A stretch of 64,000 nucleotides of DNA from Endocalyx cinctus (lineage: Eukaryota; Ascomycota; Sordariomycetes; Amphisphaeriales; Apiosporaceae). The notes below the pieces were generated by a model. It made no database searches. It was given only the letters and a program-made list of their open reading frames with translations, and was not told the DNA's origin. This document shows, piece by piece, positions 35,931 to 46,735 of this stretch. Numbering within the stretch: the stretch's first letter is position 1; every line of letters starts with the position of its first letter. The DNA lies in contig BCKC01000007.1 in assembly GCA_001600455.1 (NCBI GenBank), forward strand, positions 3,536,019 to 3,600,018, given 5' to 3'. Both the position numbers and the translations under genes were made by a program.

Positions 35931-37156
35931 TCACGTGAAAAACTTCTTGTAAGCGGCCTTCTCCTTAGCGAGGCGAGCGGCCGACTGCTTCTTGACGGCG
36001 TCGAGCTCCTTGGTGATGGCAGCATCGTTGGGGACGCACTTCTTGGCCTCGGTCAAGGCCGTCAAAGCCGAGTCTTCGTCCTTCATCTTGATCAAGGCCA
36101 TGCCGCGACGGTAGAGAGCCTTGCCCTTTTCGGCGTCGGAGAGGTCCGGGACGTCGAGGGCGGCGGCGGCGCTGCGTTCCGCGTCCTCCCAGGCCTCGAG
36201 CTTGAGGTTGATAAGGGCCGAGTTGGAGTTGAGGGTGAACCGCAACGAGGCGAGTTGCTTCTTGGTCTCGTCCGAGGCGGATTTGAGGTCCGGCTCCTCG
36301 TTCAGGTAGCGCAGGCCCTTCTGATACTTGTCGAGGCCGAGGAGCAAGTTCTGCTTTTTGAACGCCTCGTTGCCGTAGTTTTTGCAGGCCGACGCGATCT
36401 CGAGCACCTTGGCGGCGTCGAGCGGGGCGTCGTCCGACGCCTCGTCTTCGGGGAAGTCTTCGTACGGGTCGCCGAGGGGGTCCGGAGTCTTCTGGTCGAC
36501 GGTCTCGTAGGCGTCGCCCGTCAGCTCTCCGCAGTCGGTGATCACCACGTCCTGGACGGGCTTGTCCCCTTGGGTGCGCGAGTTTTCGATCTGCCGCACT
36601 ATCGACTTGCCCGTCCTAACTTCTCCGAACACCACGTGCTTGCCGTCGAGGTGAGGGGTGGAGACGGTGGTGATGAAGAATTGGGAGCCGTTGGTACCTA
36701 TGTGAAAAGAAGACCAAAAGTCGTAAAATGTCAGTGAACTGTCTTTCTTGTTCTTGTGTATATATAGATATATATACACATATATACATATATAAAAGAC
36801 TTACCGGGACCAGCATTAGCCATGCTCAGGAGGAAAGGCTTGGTATGCTTGAGCTCGAAGTTCTCGTCCTCGAACTTGGCGCCGTAAATGCTCTCGCCTC
36901 CGGTGCCGTCGCCGGCGGTGAAGTCACCGCCCTGACACATGAACTGCTTGATGACGCGGTGGAAGGTGCTACCCTTGTAGTGCAGGGGCTTGCCCGCCTT
37001 GCCCACGCCCTTCTCGCCCGTACAGAGACATCGGAAGTTCTCGGCCGTCTTGGGAACGACGTCGTCGTACAGCTCAAACGCGATCCGGCCGGCCGGCTTC
37101 TTACCGATTGTAACGTCAAAGAAGACGCGGCTACGCTTTTTTGGAGTCTCGGCCAT
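35931..37156 (-). CDS. cpr6: Cyclophilin-40 peptidyl-prolyl isomerase (Cpr6/Cpr7 type)
   Basis: A two-domain Hsp90 co-chaperone: an N-terminal cyclophilin-type prolyl isomerase and C-terminal TPRs that bind the Hsp90 tail. Exon 1 is 37156-36805 and exon 2 is 36697-35931, joined inside GTNGSQFF to give 372 residues, the usual CyP40 length. Isomerase motifs are complete: [23 protein letters not shown] (catalytic Arg), [14 protein letters not shown] and [10 protein letters not shown]. The TPR part (about 205-360) includes [35 protein letters not shown] and [20 protein letters not shown]. The CyP40-type divergent loop [15 protein letters not shown] is present. The C-terminus ends KAAYKKFFT. Its intron contains a TATATA-rich stretch. 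Confidence 0.97.
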
Positions 37157-37869
37157 GGTGTATTGCTAAGATTGGGTAGATTGAGAAAAGGTAGGTGTCT
37201 ACGCGCGTGTGTACGGAGGGGCTGGTGGATCGGAGAAATGAGGGAGAGAATCTCTTCAAGGTAGGTTAGGTACTTAAGAGATGGTTGTTCAAGTAAAGAA
37301 GAAAGGCCAATAATACCTCACTTAATTAAGTATTTGAGAAAGACAGAAAGACAGAAAGACAGAAGGACAGAAAGATTGATGAGAGAAAACGATTGAAGGG
37401 AAAGAGAAAAATGAATTGTTTGGTTTATTTGTTTTGACTACAATCGACAGGAATGAAATGCACAAATAATGGTGGGGTTAAAAAAAAAAGCTGAGGCAGG
37501 CTCGCAGTCTACGAAGCTTTGTAGAAGCTTCTAGTTACTGCTGCACTGCACTGTAGCGTAGTTTCCAGTACGATGTATTTATGGTACTAGGGGTATTGAC
37601 CAGGGGAAACCTGGAAAGGGCCTGAAAAGGTACTCCCTACCTAGTAAAAGGAGGGGCTGAGGGGCTGACTTCTGAGGGGTTTACTGCTAGGTTTACCCAC
37701 ACTGACGGGCGATCTCCCTTTGCACTAAAATGAGAATTGAGGCTGTATTTATTTATTTTATTCATTTATTTATTCGTTTATTTATTCGTTGATCAGGAAA
37801 ATGACCTGCTTGGGTATCTTAGAATACGAATTAGTTATTCTGCGCCCTCCTCCCTTAATTTCTAATCCC
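37157..37869. other. Intergenic spacer
   Basis: About 0.7 kb upstream of the cyclophilin gene and downstream of Vps62. It has an AGACAGAA octamer repeat at 37340-37373 and a TTTA/TTCATTTA repeat near 37745-37795. No gene. Confidence 0.5.
37340..37373 (+). repeat. AGACAGAA octamer repeat
   Basis: Four units AGACAGAA/AGACAGAAGG in tandem, about 190 bp upstream of the cyclophilin start codon. Confidence 0.9.
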
Positions 37870-39450
37870 TCATGAATGCCAACTACTCTTTTTACCCTCT
37901 GCAATGCTATGTAATATTCTACATCTCCAATTTTGGCATACCCTTTCCCTACCTAAATTCTTAAACTTGGGTCCCTGAGGACCTGTTACGTAGTGGTACT
38001 GACCAAACAGTCTCCATTGTCTTTTATCGTCTAGACCGTATAATTTATCGCCCCAGCGGCCTTCGTAATGAAACCAACCGGTAGGAGCCTCCGCGTTCTC
38101 TCGGACCGGTTGTAGACTAGTGAGATCGTCGGGAGAGGTATAATCGTACCAATAACCCCTAAAGTTTTTCGAAGGGTCCCAAAGGGGGCCTCGGTCGGTA
38201 ACGTCTTTCAAAATTTGGAAAGGTAGGACGTAGGCATGATCTCCGGGCATCGCGTACATGGCGTGACTACCGACCGCGCTGTAGATTACGGGTCGCCGGG
38301 TTTCCGATGCGTTGCCGCGCTTCTCGAGCGCCTCCCACGCGTACGCTTGGCCACCCTCGTGTTCGCTGAAGAACATAGCTCGAGGCACCCCGGATTCGAA
38401 CCGTATCATGGTATGCTCCCAGTCGCCTACGTGGTTACCGTAGCGCGTGCCCAGGACCGTCTGCCCTAGGTTGTACGCGTAGAAGAAAAACCAGAAGGCA
38501 TCCACGACGCCGGAACCTTTGTCCACTAAAACCAGAGTGGCCGGTGCGCTAGAGTAACCGGAATCATCGGGCTTGTGCCGATTCGCTCGAGGCGTAAGCA
38601 TCCGTCGGTCGAGGGACCGAGCCGTACGTGAACGCGGGCGGATGATCTGATTCTCGGAAAACCCGCCGGGTATCTTCCTCGGATCGGAAATGCGACGCAA
38701 CGGGTGGTCCCTGTCCACTTCGAACCAGGTCGTGTCCTCGCTAAGGTGTTGGCCCAAGCGGGGGATATCCTCAAACAGTTCGTTTTCTTGGTCAGGCTGA
38801 TCTTCCATATCTACCGGTTGGTTGATTTTACTATGGAGCCACTCGGGTCGAGACTCCACATCATCCTTGCTCTTAAGATAGGAAAATCCAAACTCTTTAC
38901 TATATTCGTATAGGTTGTTCAACGTAATTGGCTCCGACCTGTTCAACGACGCATCGTCCGAAGATGGGATCATATGCTGGATATGATCTGCGATGTCCGA
39001 AGGCCAAAAGTATTCTTGTGAATAGAGGTGAACGAAGGGCGCATATTCCAAAACGTAATCCGGTATATTTCTCAAGTTCAGGTGATCGTGCTGTTCGCGA
39101 CCGATTCGCACGTTTGGCGTACTTCGTAGCTCGTGCCTGTCATGTCTGTCATCGTCATCATTATTTCCCGAATCTTGCTGATTCTTTGCTCTCGTAGGTG
39201 GATCTGATTTTAGATGAAGCAGGCCGCAGAGGCTAAACCAGCGGCAAGCCTGACGGTCGAGCCAGTACGGCGAGGTGTTTATCCAACGCTGATCGGCATC
39301 TTGCTTGTCCTTGCTCGGCGGTACGGGGTTGAGGATCTTGGGTAAGAAAGTGGCAACGAATACGAAGAGGACGATAATGAGCGTGGCTATCGTCAGCCGG
39401 CGAAGATGATACATCGAAAGTGAATGTTTCGCAAGTTCGAAACTTGACAC
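37870..39450 (-). CDS. vps62: Vps62-like vacuolar protein sorting-associated protein
   Basis: A member of the fungal Vps62 family, named for a yeast gene required for cytoplasm-to-vacuole protein targeting. Single exon of 526 residues. A short N-terminus is followed by one membrane segment (about 20-42, ATLIIVLFVFVATFLPKIL), so it is probably a signal-anchored protein with a lumenal C-terminal domain. The domain starts near PFVHLYSQEYFWPSDIADHI. It contains DAFWFFFYAYNLGQTVLG, YGNHVGDWEHTMIRF, FFSEHEGGQAYAWEALEK, YSAVGSHAMYA and DHAYVLPF, the signature of this family. The middle (about 60-115) is charged and disordered. The end shows KFKNLGRERVCQNWRCRI. Molecular activity is unknown even for the family. 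Confidence 0.93.
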   Translation of the reverse strand: MSSFELAKHSLSMYHLRRLTIATLIIVLFVFVATFLPKILNPVPPSKDKQDADQRWINTSPYWLDRQACRWFSLCGLLHLKSDPPTRAKNQQDSGNNDDDDRHDRHELRSTPNVRIGREQHDHLNLRNIPDYVLEYAPFVHLYSQEYFWPSDIADHIQHMIPSSDDASLNRSEPITLNNLYEYSKEFGFSYLKSKDDVESRPEWLHSKINQPVDMEDQPDQENELFEDIPRLGQHLSEDTTWFEVDRDHPLRRISDPRKIPGGFSENQIIRPRSRTARSLDRRMLTPRANRHKPDDSGYSSAPATLVLVDKGSGVVDAFWFFFYAYNLGQTVLGTRYGNHVGDWEHTMIRFESGVPRAMFFSEHEGGQAYAWEALEKRGNASETRRPVIYSAVGSHAMYAMPGDHAYVLPFQILKDVTDRGPLWDPSKNFRGYWYDYTSPDDLTSLQPVRENAEAPTGWFHYEGRWGDKLYGLDDKRQWRLFGQYHYVTGPQGPKFKNLGRERVCQNWRCRILHSIAEGKKSSWHS

Positions 39451-40677
39451 AAAAAGAAGACAAAAAGAAGAAATACTCTTGGTATTTCTAACTAGAAATA
39501 GAAAACGTCGGGCAAGAAGTCGAATGAAAGTATTTAGAATAAGAATTCAGAAATTGGCACATCGAGAGAGAAAGAAGTGGATTTAAGGTGAACGACTGGA
39601 TATAGGAGAGGATTCGTTGCTTTAATTTCCTCTTCTTTTTAGAGAGAAAAAAAAAAAAAAAGAAAAAGAAAAATAGAAAGACCTAAACCTTCGTGACCAG
39701 CAACACCACCATCCTATACATAGTACAAGAAAGAGAAAGAGAAAGAAAATAAAAAATTCAAAAGTGTCGAAAGTGATGGTATAGTGGATAAACTAAAAGT
39801 TGAAGAAAGTAAATGCGCATGATCTATAAAGACGACGGTCCGTTTTAGCGGACAACGAAACGTGCTGACGCAGATGCGAAAGATTGGCGAATGGTAACGG
39901 GTCATATCCACACTGCCACACACCCGACCTTACCGAGCTACCGAATCAGTGGAATCGATACCGCGTACGTGCGCATTTATTCTCGAGTCTAGATCCTTCA
40001 ATCCAACAAAGTCTACGTAGTAGATAGGTATACATATATATACGGGCAGTACTGTATTACTCCTGTATCTTCGGCAGCGAGGGTCGGTTAAATGTTAGCT
40101 GGTGACCTCCGGGGATTGATACGTACAGTTTTGGTGGGTAGTATTTCTTTATCTTACCCCCCCCTGCCCCTTCCATTTTACAGTTACGTTACTCGCCTTT
40201 TTAGTGTACATCGCCCCTTGCTTGACACTACGCGTAAAATAGAACACCTTTTAACTTTGTCGTGTCTAAATATATTCACCCCGAATTTTATTCTCACTTG
40301 AACTTGAGCCAGTATAAAGTTAACTTTGCAACACGTGAGCATATCGTATCAATACCTAATAATATTTATATATATATATTGCATATACATTCAAGTTAGG
40401 AAGATGAAATCATCTATTTATCACGATCGCTCGGCCCCCTCTTGGGAGACATAGAGACTGATTTAGGTTACAACAATGTGATATTCAAAAGACGGTACAT
40501 ATATCACACTTGGAATAGGAATTTAAGTTTCGAAATATTGATATGATACTATAAAGACGATTCTACATTATATAAGACATTCATATACGTGGATAAGTCT
40601 CGATAGTAAGTGGTAATAACGGCAGCGGTTGCAACTATGACTCTTTCAATTGCTATGCAAGTGAAATAGTCCTCACC
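39451..40677. other. Intergenic spacer
   Basis: About 1.2 kb between the Vps62 start and the chitinase relic, with poly-A near 39645-39665 and AT repeats near 40365. No gene seen. This is also where the housekeeping segment gives way to the accessory segment. Confidence 0.45.
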
Positions 40678-42120
40678 ATGTCCGGACATGAACTTCGACC
40701 GCCGTGAGACCTTCCATGCACGACTGCGCCCACGTACGTATTGAATTCATCGTCGTAGCCATCCGCTATTACCCAGTCGTATTCTTCGACAGGGTCAGAT
40801 AGAATTTCCTGGAACGCTTGTACGACGTACGGCGACCAGCAGTGAGCAGCGGTATTGTCCAGGTCGCCAGCTATTGCGTGTCATAATTACCCTTGCAAGG
40901 ACTCAAGGGTTCGAATTCCTCGGCTTGCCCATCTTTTCCGTCTGGACCATCCTCACCTTCAGCCATGGACTGAAGATCAATTGCCCAGTCGATAGGCCTC
41001 GCGAAATTGAAGCCTCGCCAATACGATCGGCGGATGTTCTTAGTCGTCTTCGACATGTACGTGACCCACTCCCAGCCGTCTTCGTACACCGTCATATCCG
41101 AGTTGGACGACTTGTCGTGCCATGTTTTAGCAGTCGTATCCATACCATTTATGGCCTCGATTCCGGCGTCGGCGATGTATAACGCCATGCCCGTGCATAA
41201 GCCGGGCATGGCTTCCGAAGATAATTAGCCTATCGCCCTCGAAGTTACGCATAGGTCTGTCGCATCCTTTTTCACTCATCCCGAAGGAACGCCAACAGCT
41301 GCACTTACCGACGTCGATCTTGTGCGTCGGTACACCGGCTTTGGTGATCATGGCGAGGGCCGTCATGGTTTCGGTTAGGTTGACGTGGCTGCGAGGGCGG
41401 TTGCCAGCCGGACAGCCCGGTATCAACCGCGCGCTTCCGGCGTCTCACTGTCCGTGCAGATAGGGGATTATGAAGACAATGTAGTTAAGCACTTCAGACA
41501 CCCTCTCGACTAGGAAGTTCTTTAGATACCATACAGATTATAGACCAGCCTCTTCTCTCTCTCATATGAATTAAAAGGATATTAAATCAGGTAAAGGACA
41601 CTAGGAGAATACTTACGCCAGGTTTCCCCAATCAGAATCAACATCATTGAGTTCGTACGCACTGAGGAAGCTTACTCTGTTATATGCCAACGTTTCTCGA
41701 TTCTGCGGCTCCATAGAATCCCGGTGAATGATCGCATAGGTCCCGTCGGTATTCGCATGCACCGCCCTCAGGTTGAAGCAGTCGCGATTAAAGTTCTAGG
41801 ATCCATAATACCCGATGCGACCATAGGACGCCGGTTTATCCTCAGTGTTGACCATATTTAGACCACAGTTCGATATGCACCCGTGGATACCTTCAAGTGC
41901 CATGCCAAAGATTTGTGCTGGACCTCTTTTATCGGTACAGAAGTCTTTGGTGAGACTACATTGACCCCAAGTGTTGCAGCAGACATTTAGTGGGCACGGC
42001 TTTACTTTTTAAACCGACAAGATGAATTTCATTGACGAGCTGCTCGGTCCTAGGCATAGCAGGACCACATACGGCATGGGAAACAGGTGCAGGCATAGGC
42101 GGGTTTCCTCCGCTTAAACA
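40678..42120 (-). pseudogene. GH18 chitinase pseudogene (large chitin-binding subgroup)
   Basis: Relic of a large class V chitinase with chitin-binding modules. Read 5'-3' on the minus strand, fragments in different frames follow the family order: GNPPMPAPVSHAVCGPAMP, then the chitin-binding module CPLNVCCNTWGQCSLTKDFC, GCISNCGLN, GRIGYYGS, a wrecked catalytic site (LNDVDSDWG where DGxDxDWE is expected), YLHGQ, CPAGNRPRSHVNLTETMTAL, GRSFGMSEKGCD-like sequence and GLCTGMALYIADAGIEAING. The C-terminal part DGYDDEFNTYV also survives. Damage includes several frameshifts, in-frame stops (for example TGA in place of the Trp codon of HGQW) and loss of most of the TIM barrel between the fragments. 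It cannot encode an active enzyme. Confidence 0.85.
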
Positions 42121-42893
42121 CTACGGCGGAATAAAAAAAAAACGACTGGAAAATTGGATAAGACCTAACGACCAAGTAAGGTGACTGACTATATGAGAAA
42201 TAATACGGTGTTTAAAACTTGTTTATAAAAGAGTATTGCTATTTTCACATTGATCCTTTTCTTATTTACACATGAAGAAGGTCTCATTCAAGACTGCGTG
42301 CTATATGGAAAGTATATGTTTCTCTTTCCTCTTCATGCTAGGAGAGATTTTAGCCATCTTTAGCATGGTCTATAGGGCCTTACTTTTAAGATTGCATAAT
42401 ACTGCCGAAACCTTCATAATGAGACCGTGTCTTGCCCTGTTGTTGGCCCTCTCGGGGCGTTCCGTCATCTCCAACATCGGAATCCGCGGTGCCGAGGAAA
42501 GATAAGTGACCAACATAGTCTTATGTAAACAACTTAAAGCTAATAATTGCTTAGATTTATAAAGTTTACTACCTACGTGACAGAGGATAGTCTTGGTGTG
42601 AGCGATCAGACCAGGAAAATATAGTGGTAGGAGACAGGACTCTTACTCAGGTTAGGAGTGGGCAGGGATGGGATTCTCTCGGCGACTTGAACAACACGAC
42701 TCCAGAGGAGCACGATAAATGATTCACGAAGGCGATTAATGTGATTTATTACCAGAGTGACCCAAACCCTCAACCCGCCGCCAGGAGGCGCAACCCCGCC
42801 CCCCCAACTACTAAGAAAGAGGTTGTTCAGAAAAGGGGATGGAGGTTTTGGGGCGACATTTTTCGGACTTTTGAAGGGTGGGTTTAATTTCTA
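42121..42893. other. Intergenic spacer
   Basis: About 0.8 kb between the chitinase relic and the F-box/ankyrin gene. It contains a 77-codon plus-strand frame (42272-42505) with hydrophobic residues and no recognisable domain, and a C-rich patch near 42765-42815. Confidence 0.4.
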
Positions 42894-44228
42894 CTACTGC
42901 CCCCCTGGTAATATAATGTTGTCAGATTTAAATACACACTCCCATCTCGCTTGTACCAGTTTGGAGCCGCCCTGAACGGCCTCACCAAATAATCGCCGTA
43001 GTTGCTTCTCGCAACTAGAGTCTATACCCTTCTCTGCGACGAATTCCGCCGCTTTGAAAAATTCATTTTGTTCTAGTCTTTCTGGGCCCCATATCTCGAA
43101 CATAAACGTCAAAAGAGGCATTGCGGGGGTGTGTGTATGTTGGCCGCATTCTGAACTGCGAGGAGGAGTCCTATCGTTGCTCAAGGTTACCCCATGATTG
43201 AACCAGAACTTGATGCCGTCTAGCAACGACTGACTACGATCCGTCCTGTCTAAGCTGACAGCGTCTAAATAGACGTAAATAGGCATGGGCGTGGCGAGAC
43301 GCATGCTGTCATCATTGATTCGTAAGGCACCAAGATCTCGCATGAAGCGACGTGACATGACAGGGGCGTAATGGTTTGAGTCGGCGCCGTGATCCAGGCA
43401 CTTCTGTACCATTCCAACTCCGTCAAGGGACATCCGACTAGCAGCTGCAAATATGGGGATATGCCATACTTCTTGGTGTAGAGGCCGCTTAGGATGCTTC
43501 CCATGAATGCTTACCCCACGCTCGAGCAGAAGATCTACGACCGAAGGCGAGCTGAAAAGAATAGAAGCGGCCAGAGGGCAAGGTCTGTCACTGCCAGCCT
43601 GCTGTAATCTTTGAGGGTCTGCGCCGTGATCCATAACAAATTTCACCGTCTCTAGAGACGATCCATTTCTGATAACTCCGTCGAGGCACCTGTCCGAATG
43701 GGACACACCGCCTAGATGGCTTTCGAGCCCTCCACAATGCGAAGTACGATAGAACTCGAGAAAAGCGTGCAAAAACTCCGCATTTTTTCCTAGGCAAATC
43801 CACTTGAATAGCCGGTAACGATCAGTTTTCCACACCGTAAGAGATGTTGAAGAGATGTGGGGGTCGACCATTACGTCGGGCGTGTAATCTGACAAAGTGG
43901 CGCCCAGCTCAAGTAGGAGTTTGAACACGGCTAAGTTGCCGGCGCGCATGGACATGTGGAGAGGCAAGCGCCAATGTGTGGAATATAAGGCATAGTTGAG
44001 AGAAACAGGACTATGAGATGCACATTTTCGCATGACGTTAGTCAGACCTCTCATGCAAGCCCAGCTCATAGCGTTGGCGGATCGAGTGAGCGGGCTATAT
44101 AATGTCGACTCCACTTGCCGACGAAGTGAATGATTACATCGGGACAAATTTGAAAGGTCATAAGTGTCGAGATAACAGATTACCGCGTCGAGAAGCTCTT
44201 GCGCGAGGTGATCAAGACGTGGTTCCAT
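42894..44228 (-). CDS. F-box and ankyrin-repeat protein
   Basis: Probable SCF ubiquitin-ligase adaptor with an F-box followed by ankyrin repeats, a combination that is greatly expanded in many filamentous ascomycetes. Single exon. From MEPRLDHLAQELLDAVICYL it is 444 residues; an upstream ATG at 44270 adds 14. The F-box covers about residues 1-45 (DHLAQELLDAVICYLDTYDL, then LSRCNHSLRR). Ankyrin-like units are visible as LPLHMSMRAGNLAVFKLLLE, LETVKFVMDHGADP, SPSVVDLLLERGVSIHGK and GMVQKCLDHGADSNHYAP. They are degenerate and separated by longer loops. No stop or frameshift, so it appears intact between two wrecked neighbours. Substrate unknown. Confidence 0.85.
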   Translation of the reverse strand: MEPRLDHLAQELLDAVICYLDTYDLSNLSRCNHSLRRQVESTLYSPLTRSANAMSWACMRGLTNVMRKCASHSPVSLNYALYSTHWRLPLHMSMRAGNLAVFKLLLELGATLSDYTPDVMVDPHISSTSLTVWKTDRYRLFKWICLGKNAEFLHAFLEFYRTSHCGGLESHLGGVSHSDRCLDGVIRNGSSLETVKFVMDHGADPQRLQQAGSDRPCPLAASILFSSPSVVDLLLERGVSIHGKHPKRPLHQEVWHIPIFAAASRMSLDGVGMVQKCLDHGADSNHYAPVMSRRFMRDLGALRINDDSMRLATPMPIYVYLDAVSLDRTDRSQSLLDGIKFWFNHGVTLSNDRTPPRSSECGQHTHTPAMPLLTFMFEIWGPERLEQNEFFKAAEFVAEKGIDSSCEKQLRRLFGEAVQGGSKLVQARWECVFKSDNIILPGGQ

Positions 44229-45685
44229 GATGACATGTGGAGTTGTAAAAGAAACTGGCGTGATCATCAAATGAGAACGATGATGAAATACGACCTGGTG
44301 ATGTATAGAGAGAACACTTTGGAGGAGATACGTTTTCTGTTGGAAGATTTATACGTGACTATTCTAGACGACCGTGCGACTCATCCATAGCAGTCGTGGC
44401 GGTTATTTATACTCATTCTTGTTAGAACTCTTGTTGCATCGGGCTTTGGTAGCTGATTAGAATCTATCGTGATAACAGTGGTGTGCGAGGCCAATGTCGT
44501 GCCGCTACCTGTGACTGCGTGGGCGTCAAGGAAATAAAGTAATGGTTGAGTCTCAGGCCGCCAAAAAATGACACGTTGAACTTGCGGCACAGCCAATAAT
44601 ATGTAAAAAACACCCTGGTCGGTCCCTGGCTCTTCTCTCGATGAATTAATCAAGCGGGTCAGAATTTTAGCAGCTAATAACGTACCATATAGTTTATTAC
44701 TACTTAAATACTTCGGATGGCATATACGTTATATGCGGGATATCGAATGGTCACCGTTGCGGTGGGGAGTATGAAGCATAAATGAAGTAATGCTCAGCAT
44801 TATGCGAATGAGTAAGTTTATAGGGCTAGCATTTTGCTAATGAAGCGGCCACTACTCACCGTCTCTGCTCGCGTCCCAAGAACATCCACACAGAGAAGGT
44901 CAGGATACCTAGACTGAAATAGTAAAGGTTGGTATCAGTTATTTTTCAGTAAACTTGTAGAGCAGTATTTAATGTCTAAGCACTTAAGATTTCGCATGAC
45001 CTAAATTAAGTGACAGATTTTAAAAAATTAGAAACTTCAGGAGGATATTTATATTAAATGTACGGTTTAGATAATTAATGGATTAAGTTATAGCCTCCAC
45101 GATTTTTAGAGACTTTGCCGCCGTTCGTAACCTAAGTAACTTGCAAGCCTCAGACATAAAGAACAAAGATATAATAATACTAATGGATGGGTTCATCTCA
45201 ATACTCCCCTAAAAGCTCGTTCTTTCGTAAAATCTAGAATATCGATCCTCTCGCTCTTGCTATTGCTGCGTTATTTTTAGATAGTCCCTAATGTCTGGAT
45301 TTGAGATGGATTCTCCTGTTTGCAAATCCAGAAGTGCCAACGCTGTACGGAACCATCGTCATGGAAGTGTTCACTAATTGGTGTAAAAAACAACTTTTAG
45401 GAACCTGTTCGCACCGAAACTTTCACTGGATGGGCTTCCGTCAAGAGCGTGACCAGACGAAATAAATCCATCAGTTACTTTTGAAGCTAAGACGTATTGG
45501 TACAATATGTTAAGCCTCCTGCGCGCGAAATACCCACGTACCCTCAGCGTATATACCCGTCCTTCTCACCACTCCCGACTCCCACAGGACCAGGGCTAAC
45601 TCGAAGTACGTAAGCACCAACAAGAAACATTGCTCCTCAAATCTGGGGTTTCGTCGATGTTATCTAAAAAAGGAACATAAAATCA
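44229..45685. other. Intergenic spacer
   Basis: About 1.45 kb. A 90-codon minus-strand frame at 44381-44653 (contains FWRPETQPLLYFLDAHAV) looks somewhat protein-like, but I do not recognise it; it may be leader or a relic. The rest is AT-rich with nothing identifiable. Confidence 0.4.
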
Positions 45686-46215
45686 GGTCTGGGTCTAGCT
45701 CTAGTAAATCTCCTCTTATATCGGCACCGCCATATATTTAGCCGGCCAGTCTCTCGAAAGGATAATTATAGAGTGGATACAGACAGCCGTAGATAATATG
45801 ACGTCCATTTTGCCTCCACCTTCGCACCCGGCCACTCTCAAGTTTTTGCATTTGGACCTTGTGGACCTTACCACCGTCAAGCCTGCCGCGGCCTGCTTAG
45901 CGGGGAGGGGAACTCCGCCTCAACGTCTTATGGAATAACGCCGGGACCCACTATCTTCCGGACACGAGCTCCACCGAGAAAGGCCTAGAGATACACGTTG
46001 ACGCAATTCATGCTATAATTTTGTTGTTTATTTAGGAACTGTCCCCTCTCCTGTTAAAAACGATATGCACAGCCCCGAAAGTGAGCGTACGAGCCACATG
46101 GTATGGCTTCTTACATATCGAAATGACGTCGCCCCAGGGACGCGTCGACTTTGAATGTATCGAGAATCATAAAATTTATAATAAATCCTCTCGAATTGAT
46201 TACGCGCTGCCATAA
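45686..46215 (+). pseudogene. Short-chain dehydrogenase/reductase pseudogene
   Basis: Decayed NAD(P)-dependent short-chain dehydrogenase. Pieces in successive frames follow the SDR order: GLGLALVNLLL (Rossmann Gly motif region), YLAGQSLER, TLKFLHLDLVDLTTVKPAAA, then after a +1 shift ELRLNVLWNNAGTHYLPD (the NNAG motif), SSTEKGLEIHVDAIHAI, a TAG stop in FI*ELSPLLLKT, KVSVRATWYGFLHIEMTSP, and a last piece near NHKIYNKSSRIDYALP. The YxxxK catalytic tyrosine region is lost where the sequence ends. At least two frameshifts and one stop are present. It lies next to the gamma-glutamyltranspeptidase gene, convergent with it. Confidence 0.8.
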
Positions 46216-46735
46216 GCCGGGAACTAGATGACTTATGGTAATGCGATGTTAATTATCAGTCATAAGCGCTCAAATAATGTATACATACTTATGTATAATA
46301 ATGAAAATTGGATATATGTCTTTTCTAAAGATATTGGCCCTGTGTGAAGCCGAATACGGGAAAGAAGTTTACCCCCTGGTCGGCCTGATATTCTATAAGT
46401 TATTTCCGAAGGCCAAGTGACCTTGTTTTGGGAATGGAAGCATATTTGGATACGTTGTGATCTAATACCAATCTTACTCAAAAAGATTCGGAGAGACGGA
46501 GAACTCACAACACCGCCCCCTATTTTTATTTTCTAGTCAATCACTAAATTGTGTTACAACACCAGAAAAACGTAACATATTTAACTTAGTTATATTCTGA
46601 TTCATCAAGATGTGGAGCCTTCTTAATAATTAGTAAGTAGTAAGAAATATGAACCGAACCTTGTTCTCATCCATCGGGATCTAGAGTAGCAAAAGGCATC
46701 ATCCACATTCGACCTCTAGTCTAAGTTGAAAGAAA
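46216..46735. other. Convergent spacer, SDR relic / GGT
   Basis: About 0.5 kb, AT-rich, with no recognisable gene or structure. Confidence 0.45.

Noticed and set aside
36255..37264. Plus-strand open frames across the cyclophilin gene
   Set aside because: Antisense shadows of the high-GC cyclophilin exons; no domain.
40905..40930. GGTTCGAATTCC resembling a tRNA T-arm/B box
   Set aside because: It lies in the coding relic of the chitinase, and no cloverleaf can be formed around it.
42272..42505. 77-codon plus-strand ORF with hydrophobic residues
   Set aside because: Could be a small membrane protein, but there is no homology that I recognise and it lies between a pseudogene and a spacer; left as spacer content.
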